46,559 bases of DNA from an uncultured Prevotellaceae bacterium (lineage in GTDB: Bacteria; Bacteroidota; Bacteroidia; Bacteroidales; Bacteroidaceae). Below are positions 1 to 8,443 of this stretch, piece after piece. A program made the position numbers and the translations under genes. Below the pieces are notes generated by a model, which saw only the letters and a list, made by a program, of their open reading frames with translations, made no database searches and had not been told where the DNA came from. Each line of letters opens with the position of its first letter. The first letter of the stretch is position 1. The stretch lies in contig CACYQO010000037.1 of NCBI GenBank assembly GCA_902776545.1, forward strand, positions 1 through 46,559, read 5' to 3'.

Positions 1-123
1 GCCAATTAATTTTTCCTCAGCTCAGATTATGGAGGGAACCAAGAAGCCTCCGCGTGCTTACGTACCATCTCAACCCGCTGTCAAATCCAGTCAACCCCAA
101 GTCTTGATTCCGTAAAATCGCTG
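1..123 (-). other. Leader region of a gene beyond the left edge
   Basis: A leftward promoter element sits at 124-131, so this stretch is probably the 5' untranslated leader of a minus-strand gene outside the window. The only open frame is a 13-codon peptide starting at an ATG near position 72 on the minus strand (MVRKHAEASWFPP then stop). A GGAGG...CCTCC inverted pair lies around 32-56. I cannot tell whether the peptide is translated or whether the leader is regulatory. Confidence 0.3.
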
Positions 124-131
124 CAAAGTTA
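124..131 (-). promoter_or_regulatory. Bacteroidales -7 promoter element, leftward
   Basis: The minus strand reads TAACTTTG, matching the Bacteroidetes TAnnTTTG -7 box. It points out of the left edge and is divergent from the polysaccharide locus promoter at 206. Confidence 0.5.
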
Positions 132-205
132 CGAAAAAAATCATATATTACGCATATTATACCGTTTTTTTTCACTTTTTTCTACGAAATCTGCGGTAAA
201 ATGAC

Positions 206-213
206 TACCTTTG
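206..213 (+). promoter_or_regulatory. -7 promoter element of the polysaccharide locus
   Basis: TACCTTTG followed by CA, 29 bp before the ATG of the export lipoprotein. The next eight genes are closely spaced or overlapping, so this probably drives at least the genes up to 6.1 kb. Confidence 0.7.
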
Positions 214-241
214 CACCCGATTTTTATATTATAAGGTAGAA

Positions 242-1042
242 ATGAACATTAAAACATTACTCAGGACAGGCTGTATGGCCTTACTTCTGGCCTCGTGTAC
301 GACGCCGAAAAACGTATCATATTTCCCTACTTGGACTGACAACGAGACGCTGCCATTAGCCGACACGAGAGGTATCGTGCTAAAGCCGGCGGACAAACTG
401 TCGATCATCGTGAATACCAAGTCGGCAGAACTGAATAATGTACTGAACCTGCCTGTGACCGCACAGATCATCGGCTACTCAGAGATCCAGTCGGTCGCCC
501 AAAGCCGCGGCGCATCAGGTTACACCATCGACCCTGAGGGGTACATCGACTTCCCGCTCGTGGGCAAGGTGAAGGCCGCCGGCATGACGCGTTCAGAACT
601 GGCCGCCCACCTGAAACGGACAATGGAGGAGACGAATGTCGCCACCGATGCCGTGGTTACTATCGAATTCATGAACTTAGGATACTCCGTGATGGGTGAC
701 GTATTCAAGCCTGGCTTCTTCGAGTTCAACAGCGACCGCGTAAGTGTGCTCCAGGCTCTGAGTATGGCTGGCGACATGAACATCACGGGTAACCGTGAGG
801 CGGTAAAGGTTATACGTACCGAGGGTGACGAGCAGAAGGTGTATGTGCTGAACCTGCAAGACCCGAAGGCCATGACATCTTCGCCCGGCTATTTCCTCCA
901 ACAAAACGATATCGTCTACGTAGATCCCAACGACTACAAGAAGCGTCAGGCTACGGCCAACGCCAGCGAGATTACCAAGGCCTCATTCTGGCTGTCGGCC
1001 CTCTCTGTGCTGACAACCGTCGCAGTACTCATCTTTAAATAA
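242..1042 (+). CDS. Polysaccharide export lipoprotein, Wza/BexD-like
   Basis: Outer-membrane polysaccharide export protein of 266 residues. The first 19 residues form a lipoprotein signal ending in the lipobox LLASC, with Cys19 as the lipidated residue. A poly-export domain follows (roughly residues 45-140, with the typical IDPEGYIDFPLVGKV stretch) and then one SLBB-type domain (about 145-220, GYSVMGDVFKPGFFEF). Residues 245-265 form a hydrophobic C-terminal helix, as expected for the pore helix of Wza-family proteins. It is shorter than E. coli Wza but normal for Bacteroidetes homologues. It is the first gene of the locus, 29 bp after a clear promoter, and would form the exit channel for the polymer made by the genes that follow. 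Confidence 0.9.
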   Translation: MNIKTLLRTGCMALLLASCTTPKNVSYFPTWTDNETLPLADTRGIVLKPADKLSIIVNTKSAELNNVLNLPVTAQIIGYSEIQSVAQSRGASGYTIDPEGYIDFPLVGKVKAAGMTRSELAAHLKRTMEETNVATDAVVTIEFMNLGYSVMGDVFKPGFFEFNSDRVSVLQALSMAGDMNITGNREAVKVIRTEGDEQKVYVLNLQDPKAMTSSPGYFLQQNDIVYVDPNDYKKRQATANASEITKASFWLSALSVLTTVAVLIFK

Positions 1043-1044
1043 AG

Positions 1045-1935
1045 GTGGGGGAAGTGAATTATCTCAGTAATAAGATAGGTGTTCTGAAAGATGCTTTCAT
1101 GGGAAATCTCATGAAGCTGAAAGTCATGTACGACATCCGTCTGCGCAAGACCATCAGACTCTCGAAGAGGCTGGACCCCTCGGTCGTGGTGTCGCTCACG
1201 AGTTATGGCAAGCGTGTCAAGGGGAGTGCCGTTTTCACCGTCTACTCGCTGCTCAGGCAGACGGTTCGCCCTGAGCGCGTCGTGCTGTGGCTCGACGAGA
1301 GGGAGTACAACAGTCAGAACCTGCCCGGCGACCTCCGCTTCCTATGCGGCTATGGGCTGGAAGTGCGCTTCGGCAAGGATATCGGCTCTTATACCAAGAT
1401 CATCCATTCGCTGTCGGTATTCCCTGACAAGCATATCATCACGGCCGACGACGACCTGTACTACACCAAGTGTTTCGTCGAGGAGTTCGTCAATGCCCAC
1501 CGCCAATACCCCAAGGCCATCATCACCGGCTTTGCCAAAGTGCCTGTGACAGACGACCATCACCAGCTTGCCACCTACAGCGCATGGCCTGAGTACCACC
1601 ACGTCGGTTCCAGCTTCCAATATGACACCGCCAGACTATTCCCCTTAGGCGTCGGGGGGGTGCTCTATCCCAAACATGTGTTCGACGATGAGGTCAATAA
1701 CGAGGCTGTCTTCACGAGTCTCTGCCCCAAGGCCGACGACATCTGGCTGTACGTCATGGGACTGCGCTCTCAGACAGAGAAGCGCATGCTTACCGACTCG
1801 CATATCGCCTATTACCACACGGACCTGCTGCGTCAGTTGGTCACCAAAGACCGCCTGACGGCCACCAACCGCTTCGGCGGCGAGAACGACACGCAAATGC
1901 AGGCGCTGTTAAAGCACTACGATATCAAACTTTAA
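1045..1935 (+). CDS. Glycosyltransferase of the polysaccharide locus
   Basis: A 296-residue cytosolic glycosyltransferase-like protein. The N-terminal region has the pattern VVVSLTSYGKR...LLRQTVRPERVVLWL typical of a GT-A-like family common in Bacteroidetes capsule loci, and an acidic metal-binding cluster ITADDDLYY with Asp135-137. No membrane helix is seen. The coordinates use a GTG start 2 bp after the previous stop; other GTG or ATG starts occur at 1054 and 1099, so the start is uncertain. Donor and acceptor sugars cannot be inferred. With the gene at 6224 it is one of only two dedicated glycosyltransferases here, which suggests a short repeat unit. Confidence 0.75.
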   Translation: MGEVNYLSNKIGVLKDAFMGNLMKLKVMYDIRLRKTIRLSKRLDPSVVVSLTSYGKRVKGSAVFTVYSLLRQTVRPERVVLWLDEREYNSQNLPGDLRFLCGYGLEVRFGKDIGSYTKIIHSLSVFPDKHIITADDDLYYTKCFVEEFVNAHRQYPKAIITGFAKVPVTDDHHQLATYSAWPEYHHVGSSFQYDTARLFPLGVGGVLYPKHVFDDEVNNEAVFTSLCPKADDIWLYVMGLRSQTEKRMLTDSHIAYYHTDLLRQLVTKDRLTATNRFGGENDTQMQALLKHYDIKL

Positions 1936-1953
1936 AAAAATAACAACCAACGT

Positions 1954-3510
1954 ATGAAAGAATCATTTACATTCAGCGAGTTCATCCGTCTGTGCCTCAA
2001 GAAAAAACATTGGTTTGTGATTTCTGTCGCAGGCTTCCTGATTCTGGCTGTGGCATATCTCATCGTCACACCACCAAAGTACACAAAGAAAGCCCAGCTG
2101 CTCGTCAGAGACGAAGGCGGCATGGGAGGACTGATGGGACAGCTTGGCGGTCTTGCAGATATCGGCGGAATCATGGGCGTGAGCCTCGGCGCGTCGAACG
2201 TATACAATGAGTTCTACGCCATGCAGTCGCCCTGGTTGCTGCTCAATGTGGTCAACCAGCTCCACCTTGACATGAACTATACCATTAAGGGCATCCGCAA
2301 CAAGGATCTCTACGGCGACCAACTGCCTGTCACCGTCACCTTCAAGGACATCACCGACGAGGATGACGTGCGCATGAAGCTTGACCTGAACAAGAACGGC
2401 GACTTCAAGATTTACAAGATCAAGAAGAACGACGACAAATACAGCGACGAGCTGAGCGGAAAGGTGAACAGCACCGTCAAGAGCCCCATCGGCGACATAG
2501 AGATCAAGGGCACCCCCAACCTGCCGAAGATGAAGGAAGACGAGGTGACCATCACCGTGACGCGTACGGAGCCGATGGCCATGGTGGAACAAATCAAGAA
2601 GAAGCACATGAACATCGTCGTGAGCAGCCGTGATGCCAACCTCATCGACCTGAAATATAAAGATGTGTCGAAGCAGCGCGCCACCGACGTCATCAACGCC
2701 ATCATCGCCGAATATCGCAAGGAGGCCGACGAGGACAAGGACGCCCAGACGGCCGTCTCAGAGCGTTACGTCATAGAGCGCCTCGCCTCTCTGGACACAG
2801 AACTGAAGACACTCGACAAGCGCGTGGCCGAATACAAGAGCCGCACGATGATGCCCGACCTCGAGGTTATGGCAAAAGTGTATGGCGAGGGTATGAAGGA
2901 CATCTCGCAGGCTCAGCTCGAACTGAACAGCCAGCTCTATATGGCTGAGGCCGTCCGCGACTATCTGCGCGACGAATCGAAAAAAGATGAGTTGCTCCCG
3001 GCCCTGCTGGTGGCAGACAACAAGGGACTGGCCGACCAACTGAATACCTACAACAGCCTGCAACTGCAGCGCAAGAAGATCATCGCCAGTTCGAGCAAGG
3101 AGAGCCCGCTGGTGAAGGATATCGACAAACAGCTTGCTGATATGCACAACACCGTGCTCATCTCGGCAGAAAACGCCATCAAGCAACTGAAAAGCCAGTT
3201 GAAGGGTGTCGCCGTCAAAGAGAAAGAGGGCATGCAGCTGCTGGCCTCAGCTCCCGCGAAGTTCATTGGTGGTCTGACAGACGAGCGCGACTGGAAGGTG
3301 CTAAACGAGGTATATGTGTTCCTGTTGCAAAAACGTGAGGAGGCCCAGATGTCAAAGGCTCTGAAGAATGACATCCGTGTGCTCACGCCACCGCTGGGTG
3401 TGAAGAAACAGACCTCGCCCGACAAAGCGACCGTTCTGTTTGGCGCTTTCCTCTTCGGACTCTTCGTGCCAGCCTGTGCCATCTTCGTCCGTGAGCGGAA
3501 AAAGCGGTAA
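1954..3510 (+). CDS. Wzz-like chain-length determinant protein (GNVR type)
   Basis: A 518-residue inner-membrane polysaccharide co-polymerase. It has a transmembrane helix at about residues 20-39, followed by a Wzz N-terminal domain (YTKKAQLLVRDEG), a long charged helical periplasmic region (about 250-440) and a second transmembrane helix at about 491-511 ending in a short basic tail. There is no cytoplasmic tyrosine-kinase domain after the second helix, so it is the Wzz-only form; any partner BY-kinase is not in this window. An acidic/Gly-rich insertion (GGMGGLMGQLGGLADIGGIMG) follows the first strand, as in other Bacteroidetes Wzz proteins. It lies between the glycosyltransferase and the polymerase and would control polymer length. 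Confidence 0.88.
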   Translation: MKESFTFSEFIRLCLKKKHWFVISVAGFLILAVAYLIVTPPKYTKKAQLLVRDEGGMGGLMGQLGGLADIGGIMGVSLGASNVYNEFYAMQSPWLLLNVVNQLHLDMNYTIKGIRNKDLYGDQLPVTVTFKDITDEDDVRMKLDLNKNGDFKIYKIKKNDDKYSDELSGKVNSTVKSPIGDIEIKGTPNLPKMKEDEVTITVTRTEPMAMVEQIKKKHMNIVVSSRDANLIDLKYKDVSKQRATDVINAIIAEYRKEADEDKDAQTAVSERYVIERLASLDTELKTLDKRVAEYKSRTMMPDLEVMAKVYGEGMKDISQAQLELNSQLYMAEAVRDYLRDESKKDELLPALLVADNKGLADQLNTYNSLQLQRKKIIASSSKESPLVKDIDKQLADMHNTVLISAENAIKQLKSQLKGVAVKEKEGMQLLASAPAKFIGGLTDERDWKVLNEVYVFLLQKREEAQMSKALKNDIRVLTPPLGVKKQTSPDKATVLFGAFLFGLFVPACAIFVRERKKR

Positions 3511-3543
3511 GGCGGCCATTACACATCATTTTAGAGTCTCTGC

Positions 3544-4794
3544 ATGGTCTATCTGTTCTGCACACTTATCATCATCGCCCTTCTGATTTCGTGGAAGTAT
3601 ATCCTCAGGCTTGAGCCTGCGGGCATCTTTGCTGCGCTATGGATATTCTTTGCCGTGTCGGTCCTGCTGTTGCAGAATTACATCGACCTGCGCTTCGACG
3701 GGTGTACATTCATCCTCGCCGGCGTCATCTTCTTTGTGGCTGGAACCATTTTCAGCGACTACTTCTTCCGTCCGACGCCCTCAGAAACGAAGTGGGAGCT
3801 CAGGAAGAAATGGGTGACTCCTCTGTTGATCATCCTGTTGATCGGAGCGATGGTGAATCCTATTTACTCCATCATCCTGCACGGTTTCAGCCTGCGGGCA
3901 TTGCTCGACATGCGTGAGGTGCTCGAAATGAACAAGGGCATCTCAGAAGACCGTTATGCAGGAGCAGAGGCTCACGACGTCGTCAACCAGTTCTTCCTCA
4001 TTTTCTCCTATGCGGCACCCGTTATCGGCGGACTCTGCTTCAGGCTCGTAGGCAGGTGGAACAAAGTACTTTGCGTTCTCACCCTCATTCCCTGCACCTT
4101 CATCGCCCTGACGCAGTCGCTTAAGATGGGTATGATTGCATCGTTCATACTCTTCTTTGCCGCCTATATCGTATGCTCATACACTTATGGGCTGCCTATC
4201 CGCATGAAAGGGAAGATCATCCTGCGCTTCGCATTGGTCATCGCCGGTTTCCTTGGCACGCTCTTCATCTCGATGGTGTTCCGTACTGGTGAGGTGACAG
4301 AAAAGACCATCCTCGAAATCAGCGAGAAGTTCGTATCCTACGCCGTCGGCCACATGCACAACATCGACATGTGGTACACCTCGTATCAGCCTACAGATCT
4401 GACCTGGGGCAGCAGAACCTTCCTCGGCATCTCCAACATCTTAGGCATTGAGGAACGTGTACAGGGAATCTACCCAGAGTTTCTGAATGTCGGCAAGAAC
4501 GGATTCTTCGGCATATCCAACACATATACCATCTTCCGTCCGTTGGTAGAAGACTTTGGCGAGGTTGGTGCCATGGTCGCCATGTTTGTCATGGGAGTCA
4601 TTGGCAACATGTCGCTCAAGGCTGTCATTGCCCACCGTGCAACCATCTTCAACCAGGTACTGCTCGTAGCACTATTCGCCTACCTCATGTGGTCGTTCTC
4701 CGCCTCATTCTATGCCTACACCACATATCTGGCCATGTTCGTCGTGGCATACATCCTGCTCCATCTGATTCAAACAAAAGTATCGTCATGTTGA
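3544..4794 (+). CDS. Oligosaccharide repeat-unit polymerase (Wzy-like)
   Basis: A 416-residue multi-spanning membrane protein with about ten to twelve hydrophobic helices and a larger loop in the second half (roughly residues 240-340), the architecture of O-antigen/capsule polymerases. The loop contains a GEVTEKTILEISEKF stretch and a conserved-looking GNILG/GISNT area. Assignment rests on topology and on position between Wzz-like and Wzx-like genes, since Wzy proteins share little sequence. The TGA stop overlaps the start of the flippase gene, indicating translational coupling. Confidence 0.8.
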   Translation: MVYLFCTLIIIALLISWKYILRLEPAGIFAALWIFFAVSVLLLQNYIDLRFDGCTFILAGVIFFVAGTIFSDYFFRPTPSETKWELRKKWVTPLLIILLIGAMVNPIYSIILHGFSLRALLDMREVLEMNKGISEDRYAGAEAHDVVNQFFLIFSYAAPVIGGLCFRLVGRWNKVLCVLTLIPCTFIALTQSLKMGMIASFILFFAAYIVCSYTYGLPIRMKGKIILRFALVIAGFLGTLFISMVFRTGEVTEKTILEISEKFVSYAVGHMHNIDMWYTSYQPTDLTWGSRTFLGISNILGIEERVQGIYPEFLNVGKNGFFGISNTYTIFRPLVEDFGEVGAMVAMFVMGVIGNMSLKAVIAHRATIFNQVLLVALFAYLMWSFSASFYAYTTYLAMFVVAYILLHLIQTKVSSC

Positions 4795-6122
4795 AGGTCA
4801 TCAAGGAAAAGTTCAGTTCAGGCATGGGCCGAGACGTCGTATGGACATTCTCCCTCCAAATACTCATCATGCTCTGTTCCTTTGCCATCAACAAACTGCT
4901 CGCCAACCGGCTGAGCATCGATGATTTCGGACAGTACAACGTGATTAAACGCTCTGTGCAGGTACTCTCGTTTGTGATGCTCGCAGGAGTGGGTATCGCC
5001 TTGCCGAGATACATTCCCCTCTACCGGAACAGCACGCCACCCCGCAGGATAGCACCCCTGCTTACAGCCTCCATGATATACATAGCAGGCGTGTCGCTCG
5101 TAGTGTTCTTCGTTTGCATACTGTTCTCGACACAGATGCAGGATATCGTTATCGGACAGGGCGGCAATATGGACCTGCTACTCGTAGCGCTGGCCTACGC
5201 CTTCATACTCGCATTGGCACAATATGTGTTCGCCTACTATCGCGGCATCGGCCATTTCAAGTGGTTTAACGGCTCGCAGTTGGCGATGCAGCTGGCTATC
5301 ATCCTGCCTCTCGTGTTGCTGCCCGTGCTCACCGTCAGCAATGTCTTTATCTCATGGCTGATCATCACCATCCTGCTCGTAGTATTCTTTTTTATAAAAG
5401 AGGTAAGAAGTAAGTGGACAGAGATAAAAGAATACCTCCAGCCGCAGAACAGATCTCTCACTTCTCAACTCTTACCACTCAACTCTCATCTAAAGACTAT
5501 CATCCGCTACTCCTCCGGCCGTCTGGTCGCGGATTTCTTCCAGTTCTCTCTGTCAGCCTTCCCGCTTATCTATATCAGCAACACCCAAGGTTTACAGATG
5601 ACGGCCTATTTCTCTGTGGGCATTTTCTTCGTCACGATGGTCACCCCCATCTTCTCATTCATGGGTATCATCTTGTTACCTTATGTTTCACAGTCCATCG
5701 TACGGCACGAGATGGCGGCAGCCAACCGACTAGTCAGCCGTCTGTCGCTGACTTATGTCGGAGCTTCGTTGTTTTTCATAGGATTTTTCTATTTGTTTAC
5801 CAAATTTCTTACAACCCTGCTCTTTACCAGCGACTACCTGGTGGCTACAGACTTAACACGTATTATGATACTTTCCATCCTGCCACAGGCCGTCTATATG
5901 CTCTACCGCAACACCATCGATGCTGTCAGCGTCATACCCTATAACGCTATTATATTGGGAATCTGCATTCTGGCGATGGTCATCAGTTTTTCACTCTCCA
6001 CCACCCTCACCCAGTTCGCATGGGCCTACCTCGGCGTATCCGTCCTACAAGGACTACTATCGTGGATTATATGGAAAACAATAAAAAATCCTGACACAAG
6101 GGATAGCCGGCAAGGGCAATAA
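4788..6122 (+). CDS. Lipid-linked oligosaccharide flippase (Wzx-like)
   Basis: A 444-residue polytopic membrane protein of the MATE/MVF-like polysaccharide transporter class, predicted to flip undecaprenyl-linked repeat units across the inner membrane. I chose the ATG at 4788, which overlaps the polymerase stop by 7 bp; the frame is open upstream but those codons lie inside wzy. The start MLKVIKEKFSSGMGRDVVWTFSLQ is typical. Residues about 204-235, between two helices, do not look native: they are encoded by a heptad-repeat element (5399-5491) that keeps the frame. After the element the protein resumes with IIRYSSGRLVADFF. Confidence 0.85.
   Translation: MLKVIKEKFSSGMGRDVVWTFSLQILIMLCSFAINKLLANRLSIDDFGQYNVIKRSVQVLSFVMLAGVGIALPRYIPLYRNSTPPRRIAPLLTASMIYIAGVSLVVFFVCILFSTQMQDIVIGQGGNMDLLLVALAYAFILALAQYVFAYYRGIGHFKWFNGSQLAMQLAIILPLVLLPVLTVSNVFISWLIITILLVVFFFIKEVRSKWTEIKEYLQPQNRSLTSQLLPLNSHLKTIIRYSSGRLVADFFQFSLSAFPLIYISNTQGLQMTAYFSVGIFFVTMVTPIFSFMGIILLPYVSQSIVRHEMAAANRLVSRLSLTYVGASLFFIGFFYLFTKFLTTLLFTSDYLVATDLTRIMILSILPQAVYMLYRNTIDAVSVIPYNAIILGICILAMVISFSLSTTLTQFAWAYLGVSVLQGLLSWIIWKTIKNPDTRDSRQGQ
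5399..5491 (+). repeat. In-frame two-armed heptad-repeat element inside wzx
   Basis: Left arm 5399-5433 reads as heptamers AGAGGTA, AGAAGTA, AGTGGAC, AGAGATA; right arm 5456-5490 reads CTCACTT, CTCAACT, CTTACCA, CTCAACT. The arms are roughly inverted relative to each other and flank a short core with inner motifs GAATACCTCC and CAGAACAGATCTCTC that resemble the cores of the mfd copies. The segment adds about 30 residues to a cytoplasmic or periplasmic loop and contains no stop in the wzx frame. Confidence 0.65.
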
Positions 6123-6179
6123 ATAAGTACCATTTATATCTTTCTTCGAAAAACTTTCATTTAAGTGCAAAAAAAGTTG

Positions 6180-6187
6180 TACCTTTG
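6180..6187 (+). promoter_or_regulatory. Internal -7 promoter element
   Basis: TACCTTTG followed by CAC in the 101-bp gap after wzx, 37 bp before the ATG at 6224. It suggests that the sugar-modification half of the locus can be transcribed separately. Confidence 0.65.
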
Positions 6188-6223
6188 CACACTAATTGCG
6201 AAAAAACTTCGTTTTAAGGTTAA

Positions 6224-7246
6224 ATGAACGTTCGAACAGTATCAATCATCTGCCCGCTTTTCAATGAAGAAAAGTTCATTGAACGGTGCATTCTGTCGAT
6301 TCTGGAGCAGGACTATCCCCAGGATAAGCTTGAAGTGCTCCTCATCGACGGCAGGAGTACTGACCATACCGCAGATATCGTAAGACGCTATTCCGAAAAA
6401 TACCCCTTCATCAAGTTGCTCGACAACCCGGAGCGCGTGGTGCCATACGCCCTAAACAAGGGTCTGGAGGCTGCCACAGGAGAAGTAATCATGCGTATTG
6501 ACGGGCATTGCACCTATCCCACCAACTATATTTCCGAACTGGTGAGATACCTCTACGAACTTGATGCCGACAACGTGGGAGGCGTGTGGAACACACAGCC
6601 TGCCAACGATAGGGCCGTCTGCCATGCCATCGCCCTGGCTTCCAGCCATCCTTTCGGCGTTGGCGGCTCGATGCATAAGATCGGCGCCTCGAAGATCATG
6701 GAGACAGATACCGTGCCCTTCGGGTGTTATAAAAGAGAGGTGTTTGAGAAGACGGGGCTCTTCGACACAGACCTCGTGCGTAACCAAGACGACGAATTCA
6801 ACGGACGTCTGCAAAATCTCGGCGGTAAGATATTCCTGATTCCACAAGTCATTATCAACTATACAGCCCGCGACAGCATCCGTAAGATGCGCCACATGTA
6901 CTACCAGTACGGTCTCTATAAGCCGCTGGTGAACAAGAAGTTGGGAGCACCTGCCACCATCAGGCAGTTCTTCCCCCTGTTCTTCCTGCTCTGGCTCTTC
7001 TTCGGCGGCATCGTCAGCATCTTCTCACCCCTGGTACTGAAAGTGTATGCAGCCATCCTGTTGCTCTACCTGTTCATCAGTCTCGTGGTTGGCATGATGG
7101 GAGCCATCCGCACCCGCCGTTTCGCGGTAATGCTGATCATGCCCTACATCTTCCTGAATATCCACATGAGCTATGGTTTCGGTTATCTGAGGGGAATCTT
7201 CAAGGTGCTGGGAGGCAAATCATTCAACGTCAAATCAAACAGATAG
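6224..7246 (+). CDS. Family 2 glycosyltransferase with C-terminal membrane anchor
   Basis: A 340-residue GT-A glycosyltransferase. The N-terminus has the family 2 pattern VSIICPLFNEEKFIERCILSILEQDYP and LLIDGRSTDHT, then MRIDGHCTYP in the place of the DXD motif and NQDDEFNGRL near residue 190. The last third has two or three hydrophobic helices (about residues 245-315), as in ExoA-like succinoglycan transferases. It probably adds a sugar to a polyprenyl-linked repeat unit at the inner membrane. It is followed 3 bp later by the aminotransferase gene. Confidence 0.85.
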   Translation: MNVRTVSIICPLFNEEKFIERCILSILEQDYPQDKLEVLLIDGRSTDHTADIVRRYSEKYPFIKLLDNPERVVPYALNKGLEAATGEVIMRIDGHCTYPTNYISELVRYLYELDADNVGGVWNTQPANDRAVCHAIALASSHPFGVGGSMHKIGASKIMETDTVPFGCYKREVFEKTGLFDTDLVRNQDDEFNGRLQNLGGKIFLIPQVIINYTARDSIRKMRHMYYQYGLYKPLVNKKLGAPATIRQFFPLFFLLWLFFGGIVSIFSPLVLKVYAAILLLYLFISLVVGMMGAIRTRRFAVMLIMPYIFLNIHMSYGFGYLRGIFKVLGGKSFNVKSNR

Positions 7247-7249
7247 ATT

Positions 7250-8443
7250 ATGAAAATATCTTTCTCTCCCCCAGATATTACGGAACAAGAAGTTCAGGAA
7301 GTCAGTCGTGCGCTGCTCTCAGGATGGATTACGACCGGTCCGCGGACGAAAGAGTTTGAAAGGCAGATTGCCGACTACTGCCAGACGCAGAAGGTCGTGT
7401 GTCAGAGTTCTGCCACCGCCTGTCTGGAGTCGATACTCCGTATCTTAGGCATCGGTCCCGGTGACGAGGTGATCACTTCGGCCTATACCTATACGGCATC
7501 GGCCAGTCCCGTCTGCCACGTGGGTGCCAAGCTGGTGCTGATAGATACCAAGCCGGACTCTTATGAGATGGATTATGAAAAACTGGCCGACGCCATCAAC
7601 GAACAGACAAAGGTGGTCATCCCCGTGGACTTGGGAGGCGTGCCTTGCGACTATGCCCGGATTGAGGCTGTCGTAGAAAGCAAAAAGGACCTGTTCCGGC
7701 CTGCCAACGAACTGCAGGAAGCCATTGGCCACGTGATTGTGGTGGATGATGCCGCCCATGCCTTCGGCGCCAAGTGGCACGACCAGATGATCGGAAGCGT
7801 GAGCGACTTCACCTCGTTCTCTTTCCACGCCGTGAAGAATTTCACGACGGCAGAGGGTGGTGCGCTGACATGGCGCCCCATCAAGGGCATCGACGACGAG
7901 TGGCTCTACAAGCAGTTCCAGCTGAACTCGCTGCACGGACAGAGCAAGGACGCGCTTGCAAAGACACAGCTCGGTGCCTGGGAATACGACGTGCTGACAC
8001 CGGCCTACAAGAGTAATATGACTGACCTCACCGCTGCCATCGGACTGGTGCAGATGAAGCGCTATCCGCAGATGTTAGCCCGCAGACGGGAACTGATAGG
8101 ACGATATGACGAGGCATTGAAAGGCCTCAACCTCCAAGTGCGCGACCACTATACGACAGAGCACGCCTCTTCGGGACACCTCTATCAGGTAAGACTACTG
8201 GGCAAGGACGGTGACTACCGCAATGAGGTCATTACAGAGATGGCCCGTCGCGACATCGCCTGCAACGTGCACTTCAAACCCCTGCCGATGATGACAGCCT
8301 ACAAACAATTGGGCTTCGATATCAATGATTACCCCAATGCCTATAACCAGTTCAAGAACGAGGTCACGCTGCCCCTGCATACACGTCTGACAGACGAGGA
8401 GGTAGACTACATTCTCACGAACTTTAAAGACATCGTACATTGA
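7250..8443 (+). CDS. DegT/DnrJ/EryC1-type sugar aminotransferase
   Basis: A 397-residue PLP-dependent aminotransferase of the DegT/DnrJ/EryC1/StrS family. Visible motifs include the N-terminal GWITTGPRTKEFE, TSAYTYTASASP, VVDDAAHAFGA with the pyridine-binding Asp, and SFSFHAVKNFTTAEGGAL with the predicted Schiff-base Lys196. These enzymes transfer an amino group to a 3- or 4-keto nucleotide sugar. The next gene carries a UDP-HexNAc 4,6-dehydratase-like domain, so the likely product is a 4-amino-4,6-dideoxy-HexNAc nucleotide (PglF/PglE logic); this is inference. Its TGA overlaps the TTG start of the next gene. Confidence 0.88.
   Translation: MKISFSPPDITEQEVQEVSRALLSGWITTGPRTKEFERQIADYCQTQKVVCQSSATACLESILRILGIGPGDEVITSAYTYTASASPVCHVGAKLVLIDTKPDSYEMDYEKLADAINEQTKVVIPVDLGGVPCDYARIEAVVESKKDLFRPANELQEAIGHVIVVDDAAHAFGAKWHDQMIGSVSDFTSFSFHAVKNFTTAEGGALTWRPIKGIDDEWLYKQFQLNSLHGQSKDALAKTQLGAWEYDVLTPAYKSNMTDLTAAIGLVQMKRYPQMLARRRELIGRYDEALKGLNLQVRDHYTTEHASSGHLYQVRLLGKDGDYRNEVITEMARRDIACNVHFKPLPMMTAYKQLGFDINDYPNAYNQFKNEVTLPLHTRLTDEEVDYILTNFKDIVH

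Noticed and set aside
4689-4787. Upstream extension of the flippase frame
   Set aside because: These codons overlap the end of wzy in another frame; the ATG at 4788 gives the normal family start and a typical overlapping junction.
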